A stretch of DNA of 64,000 bases from Bacillota bacterium (GTDB lineage Bacteria; Bacillota; Dethiobacteria; DTU022), in the NCBI GenBank assembly GCA_011389985.1, contig JAABTH010000005.1, positions 62,001-126,000 of the forward strand, read 5' to 3'. The translations under genes and the position numbers were made by a program. Below, piece by piece: positions 20,733 through 31,430 of this stretch (position 1 is its first letter; each line of letters begins with the position of its first letter). The notes below the pieces were generated by a model, which made no database searches, was not told the DNA's origin, and saw nothing but the letters and a program-made list of their open reading frames with translations.

Positions 20733-22235
20733 TTACCCTGCTGGGTAAATATAGTTATATTCGTCGTTTATTACAAGAGCTTCATCAATTTCATGAATAG
20801 CCTCAAGCTTTAGATCAGATTGGCCATTATTATTTGTATTGGAAGTGCTGGTCTTTATATCGGTGTCACAACTGTTTTTTAGTTCCAGCGGCGGCAGCAG
20901 TCCTTTTCGCCTTTTAAAAAAATCTATGGCCACATTGGGAAAGATAATATATGAGAGCACATCTTCTTCCTGCTCAATATATTCGGCAATCTCCTTTTTA
21001 GCTTCTTCAAGCTGCGGTTCTAATTTATCGGCAGGCCTGCCGGTTATAGGCTTTTCATCTTTCAGGACTTTCCTGAGCAGATCGGGATCCACTTCTCCAG
21101 GTGGCTTGCCGTACAAACCGCGCAGGTAATTTTTAATTTCTGTGGATACCATTTTATAACGTTCACCAATTAAAACATTTACCACTGCCTGAGTACCAAC
21201 GATCTGGCTGCTTGGCGTAACAAGGGGCGGATAACCAAGATCGGCTCTTACCCGCGGCACTTCAGCCAGAACATCTTTTAAAAGGTGGGTGGCTTTCTGT
21301 TCGGCCAGTTGTGAGGCGAGGTTCGAAATCATACCGCCTGGAATCTGATAGCTTAAAACATTGGCGTCAACACCCATTACCGCACGGGGAATTTCGTAAC
21401 TGCAGCTTATTTCATTAAAATGTTCACTGATTTGGGAAAGAAGTTTCAGATCAAGGCCAGTGTCGTAGGGACTACCCTGGAAAGCAGCAACCATGCTGTC
21501 CGTGGCAGGCTGACTGGCTCCCATTGATAACGGGGCACTGGCAGTGTCGATTATATCAACACCGGCTTCGACCGCTTTCAGGTAAGCCATTGAAGCCATA
21601 CCACTGGTATAATGACAGTGCAGCTGTACAGGAAGGCCAACCTCGCTTTTAAGCCGCCCTACCAGTTCATAGGCATCAAAAGGAGAAATTAAACCGGCCA
21701 TATCCTTAATACAGATAGAATCTACCCCGGTTTCTTTCAAATCCTGCGCTACTTTTACAAAATAATCGATGTTGTGCAGGGGGCTTATCGTATAACTAAG
21801 GGTGCCCTGGGCATGCGCGCCTTCTTTCCTGGTAAATTTTATGGCCTTCTCCATGTTCCGCAGATCATTTAAAGCATCAAATATCCTGATTATATCAATG
21901 CCGTTGGCAACAGCTTTTTTAATAAACTCTGCCAGAACATCATCAGGATAGTGACGGTAACCAACTATATTCTGACCACGCAGAAGCATCTGCAACTTAG
22001 TGTTTTTTAAGCCTTGCCGTAAACGGCGCAATCTCTCCCAGGGATCTTCGTCAAGAAAACGCATACAGGCGTCAAAAGTAGCGCCACCCCAGACTTCGAG
22101 GGAATGGTAGCCAACCTGATCCATTAACTCAAGCACAGGAAGCATTTCTTCCAATCTCATTCTAGTTGCTATCAAAGATTGATGAGCATCACGAAGTGAT
22201 GTGTCGGTTATTCCTACTTTTCTTGGTGTTGTCAT
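20733..22235 (-). CDS. Biotin-dependent carboxyltransferase subunit (PycB/OadA/5S type) lacking a biotin domain
   Basis: A 500-residue TIM-barrel carboxyltransferase. The metal and substrate motifs are present: TDTSLRDAHQS near the N-terminus, GGATFDACMRFLDEDPW, the carboxylated-lysine segment CIKDMAG and QLHCHYTSGMA. A PYC_OADA conserved domain follows (about 300-430). The C-terminus ends in a low-complexity Thr/Asn stretch with no AMKM-type biotinyl domain, so a separate biotin carrier protein is needed. It fits pyruvate carboxylase subunit B, the oxaloacetate decarboxylase alpha core, or the 5S subunit of methylmalonyl-CoA carboxyltransferase. ATG 22233-22235 behind AAAGGA is chosen over an upstream start overlapping gyrA. 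No partner subunit is nearby. Confidence 0.85.
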   Translation of the reverse strand: MTTPRKVGITDTSLRDAHQSLIATRMRLEEMLPVLELMDQVGYHSLEVWGGATFDACMRFLDEDPWERLRRLRQGLKNTKLQMLLRGQNIVGYRHYPDDVLAEFIKKAVANGIDIIRIFDALNDLRNMEKAIKFTRKEGAHAQGTLSYTISPLHNIDYFVKVAQDLKETGVDSICIKDMAGLISPFDAYELVGRLKSEVGLPVQLHCHYTSGMASMAYLKAVEAGVDIIDTASAPLSMGASQPATDSMVAAFQGSPYDTGLDLKLLSQISEHFNEISCSYEIPRAVMGVDANVLSYQIPGGMISNLASQLAEQKATHLLKDVLAEVPRVRADLGYPPLVTPSSQIVGTQAVVNVLIGERYKMVSTEIKNYLRGLYGKPPGEVDPDLLRKVLKDEKPITGRPADKLEPQLEEAKKEIAEYIEQEEDVLSYIIFPNVAIDFFKRRKGLLPPLELKNSCDTDIKTSTSNTNNNGQSDLKLEAIHEIDEALVINDEYNYIYPAG

Positions 22236-22266
22236 AGCGTCGACATCCTTTCGGGAATAAAAAAAT

Positions 22267-24684
22267 CTATTCAAGGCCAAGCAAATTTACAACACGGTCG
22301 TTTTCATCCAGGCGAATCAGGGTAACACCACGGGCATAACGTCCCATCAGCGATACTTGATCTATCCTCTGCCTGTTAACTACACCGCGTGCAGTGACTA
22401 TCATAAACTCTTCTTCTTCGCCGCACAAAACTATGAATATGGCAAGAGGCCCGCTCTGCTGAGTAGTTTTCATACCAATCATTCCCTTGCCACCGCGCCG
22501 GTGTATGGCAAACTCGCTTACAGAAACTCTCTTGCCGAAACCTCCGCTTGAGGCAAGAAGTAATTGAGATTCAGCTGTGACCAGATCGGCTCCTACCACC
22601 CGATCTTTGGCTCTCAGGGAAACAGCTTTAACTCCCCTTGCCGCTCGGCCCATCGGTCTTACCTGGTCCTCGGGAAAACGGACAAACAAGCCGGCGCTTG
22701 TACCAACGATGACTTCTTTTTCACCATCGGTAAGCTTGACAGTCATCAGCTCATCTTCATCAGAAAGATTCAGCGCAATAAGCCCTGTTTTACGGGTATT
22801 GCGGTATTCATGAAGAGAAGTTTTCTTAATCATGCCACGCGCTGTAACCATGAGGAGAAAATAATTATCGCTGAATTCGGTGATCGGCATGGTGGCTGTA
22901 ATATATTCTTTCTCCTCTAACGGAAGCATATTAACCAGGGCAGTGCCCCGGGATTGGCGTCCTGATTCGGGAATTTCGTAAACCTGTAAAAGATATACTT
23001 TACCCCTGTTACTGAAACAGAGAAGTTTATCATGGGTGGATGCTACATGACACTGCTCAACCCGATCATTTTCCCTGGTCTGTATTCCGACTACTCCGCG
23101 GCCACCACGATGCTGGCTGCGGTAGGTTGTCAGAGGCAACCTCTTGATGTAACCGCGATCAGTCAAAGTAACAACTACATCTTCCTGCAAGATAAGATCG
23201 GTAATTACTACATCACCTTCATCGGCAACAATCTCGGTACGACGATCGTCGCCATGTTTGCTCTGAATCGCAGTCAGTTCATCGCTGATAATCTTCAGAA
23301 CGAGATTGTCATCTTCAAGGATGCTTCTTAAAAAAGCAATTTTTTCCAAGAGCTGCTCTTTCTCCTCTACCAATTTGGATATCTCAAGCTGGGTCAGGCG
23401 CTGAAGGCGCATATCAAGAATCGCCTGTGCCTGTTTATCCGATATGTCAAGCAAATTCATCAGCCCTTCACGGGCAGTATGGACATCTTTAGAAGCCCTG
23501 ATCAGGGCTATTACTTCATCAAGCATATCAAGAGCAGTGAGTAGACCTTCAACTATGTGCAGCCGCTCTTCTGCTTTATTTAAGTCGAATTGCGAACGGC
23601 GCCTGATAATTTCTTTCTGGTGCTCTATATAATAAGCAAGTATCTGTTTTAGGGTAAGAACCCTGGGCTGATTGTCTACCAGGGCAAGCATGATAATGCC
23701 GTAAGTCTGTTGAAGAGGTGTATATTTATAAAGCTGGTTTATAATTACCTCGGGCTGAAAATCGCGTTTTACCTCCATTACCACACGAACCCCGGAACGA
23801 TCTGATTCATCCCGGAGATCTGTAATGCCTTCAATTTTACGTTCTTTGACCAGATCGGCAATTTTTTCGACCAGCTTTGCTTTGTTCTGCTGATAGGGAA
23901 CCTCTGTGATGACAACCTGATCACGGGCCTTATCTTTTTTCTCGATCAAGACCCGACCCCTTACCTTAATAATGCCGCGTCCTGTCTTATAAGCAGAATA
24001 TATTCCTTCATGACCAACAATTATACCGCCTGTCGGAAAATCTGGCCCTTTGATAAACTGCATTAAATCAATAACAGAAGCTTCTGGATGCTTGATCAAA
24101 TGTTTTAAAGCATCGATCAGTTCAACTAAGTTATGCGGGGGGATATTGGTAGCCATACCCACCGCAATACCCGAAGAACCATTTGCCAGCAAATTTGGAA
24201 ACCGTGACGGAAGTACTACCGGTTCTTCGAGGCTTTCGTCAAAATTCGGTCTATAATTAACTGTATCTTTCTGAAGATCTGTAAGAAGCTCGCTGGCTAT
24301 CGATGACAGACGGGCTTCAGTATAACGCATTGCCGCTGCTGAGTCACCATCCTGAGAGCCAAAGTTCCCATGGCCGTCAACCAGTGGATAACGGGTCGAG
24401 AATTCCTGGGCCATACGAACAAGAGTATCATAGAGGGCTACATCACCGTGAGGGTGATACTTACCTAGTACTTCACCGACAATACGTGCAGATTTACGGT
24501 GAGGTTTATCGTGGGTTGAACCCATTTCAGACATGGCATAGAGAATACGCCTGTGAACCGGTTTTAATCCGTCACGCACATCGGGCAAGGCCCTGCTGAC
24601 AATTACACTCATAGCATAATCAAGAAAAGAAACTTTCACTTCATCATAAATATTAACAGGAACAATGTTTTCTCTTTCGGTCAT
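22267..24684 (-). CDS. gyrA: DNA gyrase subunit A
   Basis: An 805-residue type IIA topoisomerase subunit that cuts and rejoins DNA for negative supercoiling. The winged-helix region contains KYHPHGD and the active-site Tyr in [12 protein letters not shown]; a coiled coil and the C-terminal beta-pinwheel follow. The pinwheel has a GyrA-box-like QHRGGRG, which separates it from ParC. In the quinolone-contact helix the residue after HPHGD is Val82 (codon 24441-24439) where E. coli has Ser83. gyrA is separated from gyrB by two unrelated genes on opposite strands. Confidence 0.95.
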   Translation of the reverse strand: MTERENIVPVNIYDEVKVSFLDYAMSVIVSRALPDVRDGLKPVHRRILYAMSEMGSTHDKPHRKSARIVGEVLGKYHPHGDVALYDTLVRMAQEFSTRYPLVDGHGNFGSQDGDSAAAMRYTEARLSSIASELLTDLQKDTVNYRPNFDESLEEPVVLPSRFPNLLANGSSGIAVGMATNIPPHNLVELIDALKHLIKHPEASVIDLMQFIKGPDFPTGGIIVGHEGIYSAYKTGRGIIKVRGRVLIEKKDKARDQVVITEVPYQQNKAKLVEKIADLVKERKIEGITDLRDESDRSGVRVVMEVKRDFQPEVIINQLYKYTPLQQTYGIIMLALVDNQPRVLTLKQILAYYIEHQKEIIRRRSQFDLNKAEERLHIVEGLLTALDMLDEVIALIRASKDVHTAREGLMNLLDISDKQAQAILDMRLQRLTQLEISKLVEEKEQLLEKIAFLRSILEDDNLVLKIISDELTAIQSKHGDDRRTEIVADEGDVVITDLILQEDVVVTLTDRGYIKRLPLTTYRSQHRGGRGVVGIQTRENDRVEQCHVASTHDKLLCFSNRGKVYLLQVYEIPESGRQSRGTALVNMLPLEEKEYITATMPITEFSDNYFLLMVTARGMIKKTSLHEYRNTRKTGLIALNLSDEDELMTVKLTDGEKEVIVGTSAGLFVRFPEDQVRPMGRAARGVKAVSLRAKDRVVGADLVTAESQLLLASSGGFGKRVSVSEFAIHRRGGKGMIGMKTTQQSGPLAIFIVLCGEEEEFMIVTARGVVNRQRIDQVSLMGRYARGVTLIRLDENDRVVNLLGLE

Positions 24685-24853
24685 CTCTTCTCCTTTGCAG
24701 GGCAGGCTAACGCCGGGTTTAAATTAAACCGGCTCAAATAATACCTTTTTAGCGTTATTTTAGAATTACCAACAGAAAGTAACTGCCGGTGGAAAGATCT
24801 GTAACATTTAAATATTATCATAAAAAAAGACCGGTGGAAAGGGCGTTAAAAGA

Positions 24854-25378
24854 CTAAACTTTCTTTCGGCCTTTACCTGAGCGCTTCGGAACCATTTTCT
24901 TCAGCATTTGGTCTATCTCTTTTTTTGCGCTCTCTTTAACCTGCCAGGTTTCTGCTCTTTTTCTTTTACCCCTGTTGATAATAATAGTTAGCACATCTTT
25001 TGACCACCGGAAGGACTCTATTTCTGACCATATCCAAAAACCACGGGGAGTTGAGATTCCCTTTTCCCGGATAGCAGGCCTTTCGGCTTCCCGGGCAATA
25101 ACAACTAGCATCAGGGCTCCGTAAAAATATACATAAGTATAAGGGCCCAGTGGTAAAGCTTCCTCCATTGATGATATATTCTGCAGGTCAAAACGCATTA
25201 GAAAGTATGATGCCGCAGCCAAAATTATAATCAACATGAGTGAATCATTATTATAGCGGCTGAACAATACCCGATCTACCTTTAACAGGATGGAACCAAG
25301 CTTGTAATAACGATAATATAAATAACCTACAACAATTAGTGTCAGAAGCACATATGGAAAAAGAAGCCTGAGGTACAT
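24854..25378 (-). CDS. Membrane protein of unknown function (DUF5673-like C-terminus)
   Basis: A 174-residue protein with three predicted membrane segments (about residues 6-25, 46-64 and 82-98) and a basic cytoplasmic tail. The tail contains RGFWIWSEIESFRWSKD followed by a beta-strand-rich stretch, which resembles the DUF5673 domain; that match is from memory and tentative. The ATG follows GGGAGGA; the open frame begins five codons earlier within the ribosome-binding site. It lies between gyrA and a divergent lipoprotein gene. No function can be given. Confidence 0.6.
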   Translation of the reverse strand: MYLRLLFPYVLLTLIVVGYLYYRYYKLGSILLKVDRVLFSRYNNDSLMLIIILAAASYFLMRFDLQNISSMEEALPLGPYTYVYFYGALMLVVIAREAERPAIREKGISTPRGFWIWSEIESFRWSKDVLTIIINRGKRKRAETWQVKESAKKEIDQMLKKMVPKRSGKGRKKV

Positions 25379-25568
25379 CAATATTCCTCCCAAGTGGTAA
25401 AATCATCTAGCCTATTATATTTAAACATGAATTAAGGCCGGGGTAAACAATCTAAAGTAAAGATTATAGAAAGATGGCTGTTTCAGACCAAAAATAGCAT
25501 ATGGAACTTTTATCTGTTTAAACTGTCATACATATAGGATGTTTAGAATAGAAGAGGAGGTGTTTTAG

Positions 25569-26219
25569 ATGAAAAATAAATTAACTGTTTTTGCTGTCCT
25601 GATATTTGTCGTTTTTATGATCGTGAGCGGCTGTGCAAACAACGATACCGGTGGTAATGGCGAGGAAGATAACGGTGACATGGCCGGCCCCATTAGCGGT
25701 ATGATCTATGCTCTCGAGGATAACCGTATTTTGGTTGTCGGAGACATTGATGATGTTAATATACCACAAAAGGAATGGTTCGAATCAGGGAAAAGAGCCG
25801 TTTATTTTAGTATTACCGATGAAACTGTAATTGAATTGAATGGCGAAACTGTTTCTGCAGACATGCTGGCCCGAGGCCAGAGTGTTGATGTATGGCATGA
25901 GGGTGTATTAGCTGAATCTTACCCCGAGCAGGGCGGTGCGCTAAAAATAGTTATTACGAACGCTGAAGCAGCAGAAGAATTCAGTACTGATTCAGGCCGT
26001 TTTGTTGGTATTATGGTAAACGGATCAGGTGAGTTGCTGGAAGTAAAAATCAGTGGAGTACCTGAAGAAATAGCTTCAAGATTTTACAAAATGACAGATA
26101 AAGCGCGAGATGTCATTGACAGCCTCAATTTGGAACCCGAAGAGGAAATAATTTTTCGTTATCTACCCGATAGTGAATCAGAGGGACTTATTTTTGACCT
26201 GTCACGCCTAGCTAACTAG
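25569..26219 (+). CDS. DUF3221 (YobA-like) lipoprotein
   Basis: A 216-residue predicted lipoprotein. The signal peptide ends in a lipobox with Cys22 (IVSGC), followed by an acidic Asn/Gly/Asp-rich linker. The body has an OB-like beta domain (about 45-140) with VDVWHEGVLAESYPEQGGA, typical of DUF3221/YobA proteins. A less conserved second half follows. The ribosome-binding site is GAGGAGG. It stands between gyrB and gyrA on the opposite strand to both, so it was probably inserted there. Function unknown; expected on the outer face of the membrane. Confidence 0.75.
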   Translation: MKNKLTVFAVLIFVVFMIVSGCANNDTGGNGEEDNGDMAGPISGMIYALEDNRILVVGDIDDVNIPQKEWFESGKRAVYFSITDETVIELNGETVSADMLARGQSVDVWHEGVLAESYPEQGGALKIVITNAEAAEEFSTDSGRFVGIMVNGSGELLEVKISGVPEEIASRFYKMTDKARDVIDSLNLEPEEEIIFRYLPDSESEGLIFDLSRLAN

Positions 26220-26254
26220 ATAAAGTGACAGCTTGGCTTTGTTATTAAACATGT

Positions 26255-26302
26255 AGGAATCCCCCTGCCTCGATTATTATTGAAACAGGGGGATTCCTTT
26301 TC
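26255..26302. terminator. Strong hairpin terminator between convergent genes
   Basis: A perfect 13-bp stem (AGGAATCCCCCTG at 26255-26267, CAGGGGGATTCCT at 26286-26298) is followed on the plus strand by a short T-run. It separates the DUF3221 lipoprotein (+) from gyrB (-). Confidence 0.85.
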
Positions 26303-26315
26303 GACAACATCTCGA

Positions 26316-28232
<1,917 letters not shown>

Positions 28233-28307
28233 TCACCCCTGTTGCTGCAATTTAGTACTTTTAGTATTATACCATATTTATGCAGTAATATTCATGTAGG
28301 AAGATAA

Positions 28308-28553
28308 TTAACGGCTGTTGTTTTGCCGTTTGGATAGGGTAAGCGGAGATATGGGTGAAACAAATACTTTACTATCGGTAACAATAAATGACTTCGGAAT
28401 ATCGCTGCCATTTTTTTGGGCTGTTTTGTTTATATTTCCTTTTTTATCAAAAATACTTTTATTAACGCTGTCAGACTCGGCAAGATTATAATCAAAAATA
28501 CCTATAAGATCATTAATAAAAACAATTTGCGACCCACCAATATGAAGAAACAT
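28308..28553 (-). CDS. remB: RemB/YaaB-like DUF370 protein
   Basis: An 81-residue protein with the DUF370 opening MFLHIGG and an IVFINDLIGIFDYN segment, ending in SPISPLTLSKR. This matches B. subtilis YaaB (RemB) in length, sequence pattern and place between recF and gyrB. RemA, the best-known family member, is a DNA-binding regulator of matrix and osmoprotection genes; RemB's own role is less clear. The ribosome-binding site is GGGGGAA. Confidence 0.82.
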   Translation of the reverse strand: MFLHIGGSQIVFINDLIGIFDYNLAESDSVNKSIFDKKGNINKTAQKNGSDIPKSFIVTDSKVFVSPISPLTLSKRQNNSR

Positions 28554-28632
28554 TTAATTCCCCCGGTAATCATATAATTGCCAGATAAACTTTGCATCTA
28601 TTAACGACATCTATAATGTATCACTAAAAATT

Positions 28633-28926
28633 CTATTCGGCCAGCTCATTTATCTGGAAGTAAATATCCCGAACTAGTTTTGAACCTGCGTACTTATTAA
28701 GTTTACTGATTAACTGAGGCTTCATCATGGTCAAATGATAAGCCCAGACGGAATCTTTTACCGACACCCTTAACACCCCGTTTGATATAGAATCAGCACG
28801 GGTAACTTCAGCAAGGGCCGAGCCGACGATTTCATTCCAGCTTTGAACCAGCTGGTATTGCCGATATCCATTCCACAGATTGCAGCTGCGTAAAAATTGT
28901 TCAAGCGCCGAACCGATCGGTTTCAT
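28633..28926 (-). CDS. DciA/DUF721 family protein
   Basis: A 97-residue protein with the DUF721 pattern: an aromatic VQSWNEIVG near residue 28, then VLRVSVKDSVWAYHL. The family includes DciA, the ancestral loader of the replicative helicase in bacteria that lack DnaC. Here a separate dnaB is present and no dnaC/dnaI loader is in the window, so helicase loading is a reasonable but unproven role. The ATG at 28924-28926 follows GGGAGAG and lies inside the 3' end of recF, so the two genes overlap by 26 nt. Confidence 0.78.
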   Translation of the reverse strand: MKPIGSALEQFLRSCNLWNGYRQYQLVQSWNEIVGSALAEVTRADSISNGVLRVSVKDSVWAYHLTMMKPQLISKLNKYAGSKLVRDIYFQINELAE

Positions 28927-30034
28927 CAAATGCTCTCCCATACCTGACTGTTATTATTTTGTAATCACTTTGAAGATTTTCAACGAGACCGTTAAGGCCT
29001 GTCGCAGTTGAAATAAAGCACTGACCTGCAGTTTCTTTTAGAAATTCAAGAAGATGCATTTTCCTGCTGTTGTCAAATTCAGAAAACACATCATCAAGAA
29101 GTATTATCGGACTCTCATCATTTCTAAGCTTAAACAAGCTTACCTCGGCCATTTTCAGAGCAAGTGCCGCGGTTCTCTTCTGTCCTTGAGACGAAAAACG
29201 TCTTGAATCAAACCCGTTTATCATTACCTTTAAATCATCAAGATGGGGTCCGATCATAGTTGACCCTTTTTTCAATTCAACATCTCTTTTTTTAGAAAGA
29301 GCATTCAAAAAATTATTCCTGGTAGTTTCAGGGTTATTATTGAAATCAACTGTGCTGCTGTATCTTAATGTAAGTTCTTCAAGTGATCCAGTCATTCTAT
29401 CAAAGAAAAGACGCGCTTCTTTCTCAAGGGCCTTAATTAAAATGAGCCGTGAGTTGATTATACTGCTTCCCAGCTCTGCTAATTTATAATCCCATGGTTC
29501 AAGATATTCCCTTATTTTCAGATGATTACGTTTCTCTTTAAGTAAGTAATTCCTTTGCATTAGAGAACGCTGATAATTTTTTAGATCTTCAAAATATAGC
29601 GGATTAAGCCTGGACCCCTCCAGGTTTAAAAAGCGTCTGCGAATTGCTGGTCCATCTTTGATAATCTGAAGGTCGTCCGGACTGAAGACAATAACTGGAA
29701 AGTGCTGAAGATGAGCAAAACGATCTTCCTGCTTTCTGTTAACCGACACTTTTAATTGTTCATTTAAGCGATAGCTTAACTGAATTATATGCTTAAAATC
29801 ATCTTTTACAAAATTTCCCTTAACATAAAAATAGCGATCTTCAAAGTTTGCCAATTCATTATCGCGATTTGTACGAAAAGATCTTGTCACTGAAAGATAA
29901 TAGATTGACTCAAGCAGGTTAGTTTTACCCTGTGCATTTTCACCAATAACAAGATTCAACCGGGGATGAAAATGCAACTGTTGGTTGTGATAATTACGAA
30001 ACCCTTTTAAATGGAGTCCTTCAAGGTAAAACAA
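28901..30034 (-). CDS. recF: DNA replication and repair protein RecF
   Basis: A 377-residue SMC-like ATPase that helps load RecA at gaps. Walker A is GENAQGKTN (near residue 32), the signature region contains FSSQGQKRTAALALKMAE, and Walker B is IILLDDVFSEFD. The start is TTG (30032-30034) behind GGGGG. It lies 21 nt after dnaN with no yaaA (S4-domain) gene in between, unlike B. subtilis. Confidence 0.95.
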   Translation of the reverse strand: MFYLEGLHLKGFRNYHNQQLHFHPRLNLVIGENAQGKTNLLESIYYLSVTRSFRTNRDNELANFEDRYFYVKGNFVKDDFKHIIQLSYRLNEQLKVSVNRKQEDRFAHLQHFPVIVFSPDDLQIIKDGPAIRRRFLNLEGSRLNPLYFEDLKNYQRSLMQRNYLLKEKRNHLKIREYLEPWDYKLAELGSSIINSRLILIKALEKEARLFFDRMTGSLEELTLRYSSTVDFNNNPETTRNNFLNALSKKRDVELKKGSTMIGPHLDDLKVMINGFDSRRFSSQGQKRTAALALKMAEVSLFKLRNDESPIILLDDVFSEFDNSRKMHLLEFLKETAGQCFISTATGLNGLVENLQSDYKIITVRYGRAFDETDRFGA

Positions 30035-30055
30035 TAAGATAAACCCCCAGGATTA

Positions 30056-31174
30056 CTAATTAACCTTTTTTATCGGCAAAACAAGGTAAAGGTAACTTGA
30101 GTCATCCATGAGTCTGAAAATAAGGGGTCCTCCTTCACCATGAAAATCGATAATAATTTTTTCTTCATCTCTAATTTTTAATATATCGAGAACAAAGCGG
30201 GAATTAACAAATAGTTCAATACTTTCACCATCTTGTTCAACAGGTAAATACTCTTCCATGCTGCCTTCCTGACTGCTTACACGAACTTCAAAACTGTTAT
30301 CTTTTACGGCAATATTAACAGCCTGATTTTTGCCCTCGGCCAGTAAAGCCGCTCTTGATATTGTATCTTCAAGCAGCTTTCTTTCAATAACTACTCTTGT
30401 TTTATAATCACCGGGAATTACACCGCTAACATCGGGGTATTTTTCTTCAAGTAGCCTTGACGCAAAGTAAATATTACCAAAATCAACAGATAACAAACTG
30501 TTCTGGTAACCCACGGTAATACCTTTGTGACCTTCTCCGGCAATGCGCAAAAATTCACGAAGAGCCTTTGCAGGCACCAGGCACCTGACCTCTTTAAAAG
30601 ACCACGACTCGTCTTGTATCTTACTTACAACCAGCCTGTACGTATCAGAAGCTGTAAGAGTAAGTGTCTGATCTTTAAAAGTAAAAAGAACACCATTGAA
30701 AGCAGGCCTGGTTTCTTCGGTAGAAGCAGCAAATACTACTTCTTTTAATATTTTTTTGAAACTGCTTAAATCAAAACTAAAACTTTCAGCAGTTTCATCA
30801 GAACTAGCGGATACAACAGAATTTAATGGAAAATCATCAGATGATGAACCATAGAGATGAAAACGGGCTGATCCTCCGGAGATATCCAACCTGTAATTTT
30901 CCCAATTAATATCTATTGATACTGACGGCGTTGGAAAATAACGAACAATATCAACTATTTTGGGTGGAAGCAAAATGCTGCCTGAATCACTGCCCTCATG
31001 ATCCATACTAACAGTAATAAATATTTCATGATTAGTAGCGGAAAAAATTAATTTATTACTGTCTATTTGTAAAAGAATATTACTAATAACAGGAACTGTT
31101 GTTCTTACAGGAAGAGCTTTTTCCACTGTTTCAAGACAGGTTGCAAGTTGACCGGTAACAGTTGATATTTGCAT
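30056..31174 (-). CDS. dnaN: DNA polymerase III beta sliding clamp
   Basis: A 372-residue clamp with three repeated domains (about 1-120, 130-245, 250-372). The N-terminus has the usual LATCLETVEKALPVRTT and the C-terminus ends with the MDDSSYLYLVLPIK partner-binding region. The ATG follows AGGGGAG. It is separated from dnaA by 256 nt of very AT-rich DNA, longer than needed for an operon spacer and probably part of the origin. Confidence 0.96.
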   Translation of the reverse strand: MQISTVTGQLATCLETVEKALPVRTTVPVISNILLQIDSNKLIFSATNHEIFITVSMDHEGSDSGSILLPPKIVDIVRYFPTPSVSIDINWENYRLDISGGSARFHLYGSSSDDFPLNSVVSASSDETAESFSFDLSSFKKILKEVVFAASTEETRPAFNGVLFTFKDQTLTLTASDTYRLVVSKIQDESWSFKEVRCLVPAKALREFLRIAGEGHKGITVGYQNSLLSVDFGNIYFASRLLEEKYPDVSGVIPGDYKTRVVIERKLLEDTISRAALLAEGKNQAVNIAVKDNSFEVRVSSQEGSMEEYLPVEQDGESIELFVNSRFVLDILKIRDEEKIIIDFHGEGGPLIFRLMDDSSYLYLVLPIKKVN

Positions 31175-31430
31175 TATTAAACTCCCCTTTATTTTTTTTA
31201 AACAGGTATTATATAATTATTATATTGATCTAGATAAATAGTAATGGTAGTAAGCCCTGTTAAAACTGTGAACAACTAAAATATCTTTAAAAAGTATATT
31301 TAAATAGGTATATAAAATTCAAAATAAAATATTAAGGTTGTTTATAAGCTATTGAAAAACTGTTTAATAAATAAAATTTCAAGAGAATAGATAAAAAAAA
31401 TATAATATGCACAGATTTTACACAGGATAA
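31175..31430. other. AT-rich dnaA-dnaN spacer, candidate unwinding part of a bipartite origin
   Basis: This 256-nt spacer has no gene and is very AT-rich. It contains degenerate DnaA-box-like sites (TGTGAACAA at 31267-31275, and TTATCCTGT on the minus strand near 31423-31431) and a TAGTAATGGTAGTAA stretch near 31239 that recalls DnaA-trio repeats. In B. subtilis the DNA unwinding element lies in the equivalent dnaA-dnaN gap. Assignment is by position and composition only. Confidence 0.5.
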
